Source of the DNA: Alphaproteobacteria bacterium UBA998
GTDB taxonomy: Bacteria > Pseudomonadota > Alphaproteobacteria > Rickettsiales > UBA998
NCBI GenBank assembly: GCA_002291925.1
Contig: DBAY01000065.1
Span: forward strand, 1-64,000
DNA: 64,000 bases
Reading direction: 5' to 3'
Program-made: the position numbers and the translations under genes
Shown: positions 41,878 to 51,915 of the stretch, piece by piece
Numbering within the stretch: the first letter of the stretch is position 1
Layout of the letters: every line of letters starts with the position of its first letter
Notes under the pieces: model-generated
Told to the model about the DNA's origin: nothing
The model's input: only the letters and a program-made list of their open reading frames with translations
Databases searched by the model: none

Positions 41878-42408
41878 ATGTCCACCCAGCCCACGTCTCG
41901 CTCTCGCATCTCTCCCACGGAATTCTTTCGCCAGTTCGAGCGCGATCCAAATCTGCTGCCGCGCCTGATGCGCGAATTTCCGGGAGCGACGCGCGCCGAG
42001 GCTTTAGCGATGCATTACATCAACAGCACTTCCAATGTGCGCCTTAGCAGCGTGGCAGATTATGCCCGCCTTTTGCCAGGCGAGCGCGAGCGGTTGCTCA
42101 ATCCGCTTGGAATGCCAGTGCTTGCTCCGACGCCCCAAGGCAGGGCGCTGCAATCTTCTATGTTGGGGCACGAGTTTGCGGTGGAATTCATGCAAGCCCT
42201 AAAAACAGTTGACCGCCAGCCCGAAGTGCGCCGCAATGTCTGTGCCATAATCGAGGGCAATCCGCGCTTGCGGGAAGAGCTTGGCGCATTGCGGTTGAGT
42301 GACATCTTTATTGGCGGCAGCGCAACGGACACCGTGCAGCGCCAATGTGACCGCGTATTGCGGCCCGGCGGTGCGCAAGTGCGCCTGCCGCCCATGCAGC
42401 TTCGTTGA
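41878..42408 (+). CDS. Orphan protein, Pho-box promoter
   Basis: A 176-residue soluble protein, unrecognised. The sequence begins with a Ser/Arg/Thr-rich leader, then SPTEFFRQFERDPNLLPRLM and helices (LGHEFAVEFMQALKTVDRQP), and ends QCDRVLRPGGAQVRLPPMQL. AAGG precedes ATG 41878. Its stop directly abuts the mutS stop on the other strand. Like the 2356 orphan it ends in a Pro/Arg-rich tail after a lone cysteine. Confidence 0.65.
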   Translation: MSTQPTSRSRISPTEFFRQFERDPNLLPRLMREFPGATRAEALAMHYINSTSNVRLSSVADYARLLPGERERLLNPLGMPVLAPTPQGRALQSSMLGHEFAVEFMQALKTVDRQPEVRRNVCAIIEGNPRLREELGALRLSDIFIGGSATDTVQRQCDRVLRPGGAQVRLPPMQLR

Positions 42409-45225
42409 TTACTCGGCCAGGCTTTTCAGCCGATAAAGTGCGTCCAGCGCCTCGCGGGGGGTGAGATGATCCGGGTCAAGCGCGCTGATGGCGTCGCGTA
42501 GCGCATCTGGCGGGGTTTCGATTGGCATGTCCGGTGTGGATTCTCTGGCAAAAGCGAACAGCGGAAGGCTTTCGGCGGTCAGTCCAGCCGCCGGGTTGTT
42601 GTCCTTATCCTCCAGCGCCTTCAGGATGGATTGCGCGCGGCTGATGACCGGCGCGGGAAGCCCCGCCAGCCGCGCCACGTGGATGCCGTAGGAGCGATCC
42701 GCCGTGCCGGGCGCCACCTCATGCAGGAAGATGACCTCGCCCTTCCACTCGCGTACCTTCATGGTATGGCAGGCGAGGGCGGGCAGTGTTTCCGCCAGGT
42801 GGGTGAGTTCGTGGTAATGCGTGGCGAACAGCCCCCGGCAGCGGATGGTATTGTGCAAATGCTCTGCCACCGCCCATGCGATGGAAAGCCCGTCGAAGGT
42901 CGCCGTGCCGCGCCCGATTTCATCGAGAATCACCAGCGAGCGCTCGGTGGCCTGATGCAGGATGGTGGCGGTCTCCACCATTTCCACCATGAAGGTGGAG
43001 CGCCCGCGCGCGAGGTCATCCGCCGCGCCAACGCGCGAGAAAAGGCGGTCCACGATGCCGATATGGGCCGACTCGGCGGGCACGAAGCCGCCCATCTGCG
43101 CGAGGATGGCGATCAGCGCATTCTGGCGCAGGAAGGTGGATTTCCCCGCCATGTTAGGGCCAGTGAGCAGCCAGAGGCGTGCGTTTCTGTTCCCCCCTTG
43201 CGGGGGAGCCAAATCCTGCGCAGCAGGATTTGGTGGGGGGAAAACGTCAGCGGTGTCGGAGTTATTCCCCCCACCAAAATCGCTAAGGCGATTTTGACTC
43301 CCCCGCAAGGGGGGAGTGGAGGTGCTGCCCAACTCACAATCATTCCCGATGAACGGCGTGCCGCTTTTGCGCATTATCTGCTCGACGACCGGGTGGCGGC
43401 CCTTCACGATGCTGAAAGCACATGAATCATCGATGACGGGGCGGCAATAGCGCTGCTCCTTCGCCAGCAGAGCAAGCCCGTGGAAGACGTCCAATGCGGC
43501 GGCGGCGCGGGCGGCTTCCAGAATGGACTCAGCCTGTGCGCAAATTTCCCCCAGCAACGCCTCGAATAGCTCCAGCTCAATCTTGAGGGCGCGGTCGGCG
43601 GCCTCGGTGATCTTGCGCTCGATCTCGCCCAACTCGACGGTGGAATAGCGCAGCGCGTCCTTCATCGTCTGGCGGTGGATGAAGCTCTCCGGCACCTGTT
43701 TCTCGTGGCGGCGGGTGATATCGATGTAATAGCCGAGCACGTTGTTATGCTTGATTTTCAGCGAGGCGATGCCGGTCTCGCGGGCGTAGCGTGCCTGCAT
43801 TTCCGCAATCAGGCGGCGTGATTCGTCGCGCAACATGCGGAATTCATCGAGCGCTGCGTGATAGCCCGTGGCGATGAAGCCGCCGTCGCGGGCGAGCAGG
43901 GGGCAGTCTTCCTTCAGCGCGGCGTTCAGGTGATTCACCAGCACGGCGTGATCGCTAAGCCCTTCACGCAGCGTGTTCAGCGCATCCGGCAATTGCTCCG
44001 CTTCCAGTTCCAGCAGGCCGCGCAGCTTGTTCGCCAGCGTCAGCCCGGCGGCGATCTGCTGCATGTCGCGCGGGCCGCCGCGCTGCATGAGCAGGCGGTT
44101 CAGCGCACGCTCCAGATCCGGCATCTCGCGCAGGCGGTCTTCCACGGTGGCGAGCAGCGTGGAGGCGCGCACCAGATAATCCACCGCATCCAGCCGTAAG
44201 TGAATCGCCGAGGGCACGGTGAGCGGGTGGCACAGCCAGCGCGTGAGCAGCCGCGCACCGGCGGCGGTGCGCGTGCGGTCGATGGCGGCGAGCAGGCTGC
44301 CCTGACGGCTGCCGGAGAGCGTCTGCGTCAGTTCCAGATTGCGGCGCGTCGCGGCGTCGATGGCCATGCCAAAGCTGGCGGCCTGACGCTTCGGCGGGTC
44401 GAGGCGGGGCAGGCTGTCCTTCTGGGTGAGCAGCACGTAATCGAGCAGCGCCCCGCAGGCGGATAGCTCGACCGGCGTGAACTCACCCCATGGTTCCGTC
44501 GTCTGCACGCGGAAGAATTCCTTGAGCCGCTCGGTGCCGCGCCGCGCATGCAGGCTGGCATCAGCGATGGGCGTGAGGCGGGCATCCAGCTCCTGCACCA
44601 CGGCGCGCCAGGCATCCTCGGCCATGGCGGTCTGGCCCATCAGTACCTCGCTTGGTTGCAGGCGGGCGAGGTCGGCCAGCGCGCGCTCCGGCGTGGTGTC
44701 GGTGACGGCGAACTCTCCGGTGGTGATCTCCATCCACGCCAGCGCCGCGATGGGGCCGCTGCCCGCCAGACATGCCAGATAATTGGAGCGAGTGGGGGCG
44801 AGCAGCCCTTCCTCGGTGATGGTGCCGGGGGTGACGATGCGCACCACATCGCGCTTCACCACGGATTTGCTGCCGCGCTTCTTGGCCTCGGCGGGGTCTT
44901 CGAGCTGCTCGCAGATGGCGACCTTCACCCCAGCGGCAATCAGGCGCGAGAGATACATCTCCGAGGAATGCACGGGCACGCCGCACATGGGGATGTCTTC
45001 GTTGCCAATCTTGCCGCGCTTGGTGAGCGCAATATCTAGAATGGCGGCGGCCTGCACAGCGTCTTCGAAGAACAGCTCGTAGAAATCGCCCATGCGGTAA
45101 AACAGCAGGTAGTCCTTGTGCCGCTCCTTCAGCGCGAAATACTGCGCCATGCCAGGGGAGAGAGACGGTTCAACGACACCCTGCGGCGCGGCGTTTTGTG
45201 GAGGCTTTTCGCTTGCAATTCTCAT
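42409..45225 (-). CDS. mutS: DNA mismatch repair protein MutS
   Basis: Mismatch-recognition ATPase, 938 residues, longer than the usual 860-910. The mismatch-reading motif is visible in YRMGDFYELFFEDA, then the clamp and lever helices, Walker A LTGPNMAGKSTFLRQ, DEIGRGTATFDG and the helix-turn-helix end. Residues about 637-679, just before the Walker A strand, are translation of a palindromic element, which accounts for most of the extra length. Divergent from maeB, as in many alphaproteobacteria. Confidence 0.96.
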   Translation of the reverse strand: MRIASEKPPQNAAPQGVVEPSLSPGMAQYFALKERHKDYLLFYRMGDFYELFFEDAVQAAAILDIALTKRGKIGNEDIPMCGVPVHSSEMYLSRLIAAGVKVAICEQLEDPAEAKKRGSKSVVKRDVVRIVTPGTITEEGLLAPTRSNYLACLAGSGPIAALAWMEITTGEFAVTDTTPERALADLARLQPSEVLMGQTAMAEDAWRAVVQELDARLTPIADASLHARRGTERLKEFFRVQTTEPWGEFTPVELSACGALLDYVLLTQKDSLPRLDPPKRQAASFGMAIDAATRRNLELTQTLSGSRQGSLLAAIDRTRTAAGARLLTRWLCHPLTVPSAIHLRLDAVDYLVRASTLLATVEDRLREMPDLERALNRLLMQRGGPRDMQQIAAGLTLANKLRGLLELEAEQLPDALNTLREGLSDHAVLVNHLNAALKEDCPLLARDGGFIATGYHAALDEFRMLRDESRRLIAEMQARYARETGIASLKIKHNNVLGYYIDITRRHEKQVPESFIHRQTMKDALRYSTVELGEIERKITEAADRALKIELELFEALLGEICAQAESILEAARAAAALDVFHGLALLAKEQRYCRPVIDDSCAFSIVKGRHPVVEQIMRKSGTPFIGNDCELGSTSTPPLRGSQNRLSDFGGGNNSDTADVFPPPNPAAQDLAPPQGGNRNARLWLLTGPNMAGKSTFLRQNALIAILAQMGGFVPAESAHIGIVDRLFSRVGAADDLARGRSTFMVEMVETATILHQATERSLVILDEIGRGTATFDGLSIAWAVAEHLHNTIRCRGLFATHYHELTHLAETLPALACHTMKVREWKGEVIFLHEVAPGTADRSYGIHVARLAGLPAPVISRAQSILKALEDKDNNPAAGLTAESLPLFAFARESTPDMPIETPPDALRDAISALDPDHLTPREALDALYRLKSLAE
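43191..43316. repeat. In-frame palindromic element inside mutS
   Basis: Arms TCCCCCCTTGCGGGGGAG and complement, with inner palindromes AAATCCTGC/GCAGGATTT and AAAATCGC/GCGATTTT and a TTCCCCCCACCA pair. Same family as the copy in mtaB. It is in frame with no stop, and adds Pro/Gly/Asn/Ser-rich sequence. Confidence 0.88.
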
Positions 45226-45326
45226 GGTCGTCGGTATGTTTGGCCGCCCCGGATGTGCGCGAAATCAATATGTTGCGCTGCACAATCCCGGTTCACGCCC
45301 AACAGGATTACAGCGGAGCGCCCAGC

Positions 45327-47639
<2,313 letters not shown>

Positions 47640-47692
47640 AGTTGGTTGCTGGTTTCTGGTTGCTGGTCGCTGGTGAAAGCGGAGCCCCCTAT

Positions 47693-47790
47693 CCCCCTCC
47701 CAGTAGGGGGAGGGTTGGGGAGGGGGCGTAAGGATACGTTTGACTCCGCTTCCGCCCCCCTCCCAGCCTCCCCCCTACTGGGAGAGGGGC
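47693..47790. repeat. Palindromic repeat, CCTCCC/GGGAGG family, intergenic
   Basis: Full intergenic copy, arms CCCCCTCCCAGTAGGGGGAG and near-complement, with loop GCGTAAGGATACGTTTGAC. The loop is also conserved in the ccsA copy. Bases 47641-47675 before it are a short G/T-rich tandem (GGTTGCTGGT units). Confidence 0.88.
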
Positions 47791-47871
47791 AAGCCCGTAC
47801 TCCCCATTGCCTTTTGCGGGAAGAAGCCGTAAGGAAAGCGGGTTCATTCGCTTGGCAGGGGAGGCTACCTC

Positions 47872-48579
47872 ATGAAATTACCGCTATCGGTGGCGATGGC
47901 CGGGATGGTGTTTGCGGCGTCCGTCTGGATGGCCGGGGCGTTGCGCGCCGAGTCGGAGGCTGCGCCGGCGGCCAGCAGTGCGCAGGCCGACCCCTTGGAA
48001 GCCAAGGCTCCGCCGGTGCCGCGCGAGGAAATCCTCCGTCTGACCGACAAGGACGTGGTGCTGGGGGACCGCAAAGCCCCGGTGGCGATCTTCGAATATT
48101 CCTCGCTCTCCTGCCCGCACTGCGCGCATTTCCACAAGGACATCCTGCCGGAACTGCAGAAAGATTATATAAATGACGGCAAGGCGGTGCTGGTGATGCG
48201 GCAGTTCCCGACCAACAAGCCTGCGCTGGAAGGTGCGATGCTGGTGCGCTGCCTTTCGCCGGAGCGTGGGGCCAAGTTCGAGCAGGTGCTATTTGAGATG
48301 CAGGATCGCTGGGTGTCGATGGACAGCCGCGCCGCGCTGGAGAAAATCGCTGCTGTCGGGGGCGTCACGGAAGCCGAGTTCAACGCCTGCCTAGATGACA
48401 AGGCCGCCGAAGATGCTCTGCTGAAAGACCTCATGTCCGCCCGCGACAATTTGAACGTGGAAGCCACGCCGACCTTCTTCATCGGCAAGGAAAAGATCGA
48501 CGGCGCGCGCGAGTATGAAGTCTTCGCCAAGGCCATTGACGCCGCGCTGAACGCCGCCCCCGCGAAGGCGCCGAAGTGA
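47872..48579 (+). CDS. DsbA-family thiol:disulfide interchange protein
   Basis: A 235-residue periplasmic thioredoxin-fold protein. The signal peptide runs to about ALRAES, an Ala-rich linker follows, then the catalytic CPHC in YSSLSCPHCAHFHKDIL and the cis-Pro loop EATPTFFIGKEKI. GGAGG precedes ATG 47872. Its stop overlaps the atpI GTG by four bases, so it is coupled to the ATP synthase operon. It resembles ScsC/BdbD-type DsbA proteins of alphaproteobacteria. Confidence 0.92.
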   Translation: MKLPLSVAMAGMVFAASVWMAGALRAESEAAPAASSAQADPLEAKAPPVPREEILRLTDKDVVLGDRKAPVAIFEYSSLSCPHCAHFHKDILPELQKDYINDGKAVLVMRQFPTNKPALEGAMLVRCLSPERGAKFEQVLFEMQDRWVSMDSRAALEKIAAVGGVTEAEFNACLDDKAAEDALLKDLMSARDNLNVEATPTFFIGKEKIDGAREYEVFAKAIDAALNAAPAKAPK

Positions 48580-48875
48580 GCGATCCGCGCCGCCCGGAGG
48601 ATATCCAGGCCGAAGCGGCCCGCCTGCGCGCGGAAGTGGATGGTGCGAACCGCTCCAACGATGCCCTTGCCGGCAAATCCTCGGCGCTCCGCATCGCCAC
48701 GGATCTGATGGTGTGCCTCGGCGTCGGCGTGTTTCTCGGCTACTGGGCGGATCGCTGGCTTGACTCCGCGCCATGGGGCATCCTGCTGGGCATCTGTTTT
48801 GGTATGGCGGCAGGGGTTCGCAACGCCATCCGCTCCGCTAAAGCGATGGAAAAATCCGAAGAAAACCGCGCGTGA
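48576..48875 (+). CDS. atpI: ATP synthase assembly protein AtpI
   Basis: A 99-residue membrane protein with two helices (IATDLMVCLGVGVFLGYWAD, PWGILLGICFGMAAGVRN) that helps assemble the c-ring. The GTG start at 48576 overlaps the dsbA stop (GTGA). First gene of the F0 operon, as in other alphaproteobacteria. Confidence 0.88.
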   Translation: MSDPRRPEDIQAEAARLRAEVDGANRSNDALAGKSSALRIATDLMVCLGVGVFLGYWADRWLDSAPWGILLGICFGMAAGVRNAIRSAKAMEKSEENRA

Positions 48876-48965
48876 GAGTGATGCATTCCAAGGTGCAATA
48901 AAGGCTGGACAAGCCCCCGCGAATCACCTACACAGTACGCCGAATTTCAGACGGTTTCTCTCCCG

Positions 48966-49700
48966 ATGGCCGAAGCCCATAGTCCGATGCATCAGTTCGA
49001 GGTGCACCCGCTGTTTGAGCTGCCAAAGCTCGGCGGGTACGACATCCATTTCACGAACTCCTCCCTTTTCATGGTCGCCTCCGTGGCGGTCATCTACTTG
49101 TTCCTCACGCTCGGCATGCGCCAGCGTTCGCTGGTGCCCGGTCACTGGCAGTCAATGGTGGAAATGGGCTACGACTTCGTGCACAACACGCTGCGCGACA
49201 CGGCGGGCGAGGGCTACAAGCCGTTCCTGCCCTTCATGTTCACGCTGTTCTTCTTTATTCTGACGGCAAACCTGCTGGGCTTGGTGCCGTACTCCTTCAC
49301 CGTCACCAGCCATATCATCGTCACCTTCGCGCTGGCGGCGCTGGTGTTCCTCGGCGTCACGGCGGTCGGCTTCTACAAGCATGGCCTGCATTACTTCCAC
49401 ATGTTCCTGCCGTCCGGCGTGCCCTGGCCGCTGGTGCCCATCATGATCCCGATCGAGGTGATTTCCTACCTCGCCCGCCCGATTACCCTCTCCATCCGTC
49501 TGGCCGCCAACATGACCGCGGGCCACCTGCTGCTGAAGGTTGTGGCTGGGTTCGTGGTGTCGCTCGGCCTGATGGGCGCGCCGCTGATCCTCGCGCTGGT
49601 CGGGCTGATCGGTTTCGAAGTCTTCGTGGCGTTCCTGCAGGCTTATATCTTTACGATTCTCACCTGCGTGTACCTGCACGACGCGCTTCACATGCATTAA
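48966..49700 (+). CDS. atpB: F0F1 ATP synthase subunit a
   Basis: A 244-residue proton-channel subunit with five or six membrane helices. The essential arginine lies in ARPITLSIRLAANMTAGHLL, and the carboxy end has EVFVAFLQAYIFTILTCVYL. The early motif FTNSSLFMVASVAVIYLFL is typical of the alphaproteobacterial group. Confidence 0.96.
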   Translation: MAEAHSPMHQFEVHPLFELPKLGGYDIHFTNSSLFMVASVAVIYLFLTLGMRQRSLVPGHWQSMVEMGYDFVHNTLRDTAGEGYKPFLPFMFTLFFFILTANLLGLVPYSFTVTSHIIVTFALAALVFLGVTAVGFYKHGLHYFHMFLPSGVPWPLVPIMIPIEVISYLARPITLSIRLAANMTAGHLLLKVVAGFVVSLGLMGAPLILALVGLIGFEVFVAFLQAYIFTILTCVYLHDALHMH

Positions 49701-49730
49701 TCCAACAAACCACCTGAAAGGACTAACACC

Positions 49731-49952
49731 ATGGACGCAGAATCCGCAAAACTCCTCGCCGCCGGCCTGATGGGCTTCGGCATTCTCGGCTCCGCCATCG
49801 GCGTGGGCATGATCTTCAACGCCTTCCTGCAAGGCGTGGCCCGCAACCCGGCCGCCGCTCCCAAGCTGTTCACCAACGCCCTCATCGGTGCGGCGCTGGC
49901 GGAAGGTCTGGGCGTCATGGCGTTCGCCGTCGCCGCTGCCAACCTGTTCTAA
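49731..49952 (+). CDS. atpE: F0F1 ATP synthase subunit c
   Basis: A 73-residue two-helix subunit that forms the rotor ring. The polar loop is GVARNPAAAPKLF, and the proton-binding glutamate is in ALAEGLGVMAF. GAAAGG lies before the ATG. Confidence 0.97.
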   Translation: MDAESAKLLAAGLMGFGILGSAIGVGMIFNAFLQGVARNPAAAPKLFTNALIGAALAEGLGVMAFAVAAANLF

Positions 49953-49982
49953 TCGTCAACCACCCATTTACGGGGAACGCGC

Positions 49983-50528
49983 ATGGACGGCATGTCCGAG
50001 CATACGGCGACCCACGCCTCGGTCGGGATTGAGCACAAGGAGCCTTCTCCCCAGCTCAACCCCGAGAGCTTTGCCTCGCAGCTCTTCTGGCTGACGCTGA
50101 CCTTTGCGGCTCTCTACCTGCTGATCTCGCGCAGCGCGCTGCCGAAGATCCAGTCAGTGGTGGAGACGCGCCGTCAGCGCTTGCAGGCGGACTTAGAAGC
50201 AGCGGAAGCGCTCTCCCGTCAGGCGCAGGAGGCTCAGACGTCCTACGAGACGACACTGGCCGAATCGCGCCTGCGTGCCAACGCGCTGATCGTGGAGGCG
50301 CAAGCCGCCCATGACCAGATGGCCAAGCAGGAGCATGCCGCCCTTGACCAGACGCTGGCGAAGAAGCTTGCGGAAGCTGACAAGTCGCTGCGGGAGCAAT
50401 GCACCCGCATCGAGCGCGACATGGCGCCGATTGCGGAGGAGGCCGCCACGCTCATCGTGGAGAAGTTGCTCGGCGTCTCCCCGGATGGGGCGCGGGTGAA
50501 GAAGGCCGTCAAGGCGGCATCTTCGTGA
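49983..50528 (+). CDS. atpG: F0F1 ATP synthase subunit b'
   Basis: A 181-residue peripheral-stalk subunit of the b' type found in alphaproteobacteria and phototrophs. It has a short polar amino end, one membrane helix (FWLTLTFAALYLLISRSALP) and a long charged coiled coil. It differs from the next gene in having the helix at residues 35-55. Confidence 0.92.
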   Translation: MDGMSEHTATHASVGIEHKEPSPQLNPESFASQLFWLTLTFAALYLLISRSALPKIQSVVETRRQRLQADLEAAEALSRQAQEAQTSYETTLAESRLRANALIVEAQAAHDQMAKQEHAALDQTLAKKLAEADKSLREQCTRIERDMAPIAEEAATLIVEKLLGVSPDGARVKKAVKAASS

Positions 50529-50587
50529 TCCATCCCGCTTGACCCAGCCGCGCGCCGGGTCCACATTAGACGAAAAGGAATTGCTGG

Positions 50588-51067
50588 ATGTTTGACGCTA
50601 CCTTCTTTGTTGGCCTTTCGTTTGTGCTGTTCGTGCTGGCAGCATGGCGCCCTGTGTCGCGTGCCATGACGAAGGCGCTTGATTCCCGCGCGGCCCGTAT
50701 CGAAGCGGAACTGGCCGAGGCTGTGCGCCTGCGCGAAGAAGCCCAGGCCACGCTCGCGGCTTACCAGAAGAAGCTGACGGACGCCAACAAGGAAGCGGAG
50801 GAGATGCTCACCTCCGCCCGCGCCGCCGCCAAGCGTTTGGAAGAGGAAGCCCGTGCGCAGATTCAGCGTGCCGTGGATGCCCGCGTGCAGCAGGCCAACG
50901 ACAAGATCGCCCGCGAGGAGCAGGAGGCAGTCACCGCCATCCAGCGCAAGGTGGTGGAAATCGCCGTCGAGGCCGCGAAAGACATTCTCTCCGACGACAT
51001 GAACGACGAGGCGAACGAGAAACTCATCGCGCTGGCCATCAAGGATTCCGGCCGCACGCTTCACTAG
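50588..51067 (+). CDS. atpF: F0F1 ATP synthase subunit b
   Basis: A 159-residue stalk subunit: membrane helix at the very start (ATFFVGLSFVLFVLAAWRPV) and a long Ala/Glu/Arg coiled coil. Last gene of the F0 operon; the F1 genes atpHAGDC are not in the window, as is normal in this class. Confidence 0.94.
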   Translation: MFDATFFVGLSFVLFVLAAWRPVSRAMTKALDSRAARIEAELAEAVRLREEAQATLAAYQKKLTDANKEAEEMLTSARAAAKRLEEEARAQIQRAVDARVQQANDKIAREEQEAVTAIQRKVVEIAVEAAKDILSDDMNDEANEKLIALAIKDSGRTLH

Positions 51068-51099
51068 GATAGTAAGAGCCGGGCGGAGGAGCAGTATCC

Positions 51100-51915
51100 A
51101 TGCACCTCGCCCGGGTTTTTTTGTGCTTTTTTGCAGCCATTAATTTTTTTAACTCGGCGCTGGCGAATCCCTGGCTGCAAAAACCCGGGGAGGGATTGCT
51201 AATCCTCAACGGACTTGCTTACGCCACGGATACCTACTTTGATAGCGAGGGCCAGAAAACCGCTCAGCCGCGCTTCAGCAAGTACGAGCTGAATCCCTAC
51301 CTTGAATATGGCCTGAACGAGCATTGAACCGTTGGCGGGTCGGTGTTTCTTCAGCGCCTGCAACAGCGTCAGGCGAATGGCCTAAACGCCGATAACTGGG
51401 GCTTGGGCAACAGTGAGGTCTTTACGCGCTGGCAAGCGTGGCAAAGCGGCCGCCGTGCCATGTCACTGGACGGGTTCGCCGCGTTGCCTTCGGTCTACGC
51501 CCGCGCAGCGGACCCGCGCGCCGGTCGCAACAACTATGATCTTGGTGCGGCCATCAATATAGGGCAAGGATTCACCTTGTGGAGAAGCGAGCATTTCCTT
51601 GCAGCGCGTGCGGCATACCGGCACCGCTTAGGTATCCTGCGCGATCAAGTGCAACTGGAAGCCCGTACCGGATTACGCTTCGGTGAAGATTGGATGCTGC
51701 TGCCTGAACTGTTCCTGACCGTGCCCATGGGCGGAGTAGGACCCAATTTCTCGGTGGCAGGGCAGAATGATTACCGGCTGTTGAAAGGTCAGCTTTCCGC
51801 CGTCTATTTCTTGCGCGATAACACTGGGCTGCAAGTCGGGATTTTTCGCCATCTAAGCGGCGATAATACCGGCACCGGAGGAGGAGCTCTGCTTTCTCTA
51901 TGGCGCAGGTTTTAG
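51100..51915 (+). pseudogene. Outer-membrane beta-barrel gene with in-frame TGA
   Basis: One reading frame runs from ATG 51100 to 51915 apart from a TGA at 51325-51327. Before it come a signal peptide (MHLARVFLCFFAAINFFNSA) and ELNPYLEYGLNEH; after it TVGGSVFLQRL and 185 residues of alternating beta-barrel sequence ending in LLSLWRRF. A single base change would restore tryptophan (TGG), which fits barrel patterns. GGAGGAG precedes the ATG. TGA is a normal stop elsewhere here, so this is a recent nonsense mutation or a sequencing error. The end overlaps the GT2 gene by 16 bases, suggesting that the two belong to one polysaccharide locus. Confidence 0.75.

Noticed and set aside
47641..47675. 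G/T-rich tandem as a CRISPR or satellite
   Set aside because: Only a few imperfect 10-base units, no spacers and no cas genes.
51325..51327. TGA read as tryptophan (recoded genetic code)
   Set aside because: Many complete genes here, including dsbA, atpI and ccsA, end in TGA and use TGG for Trp.
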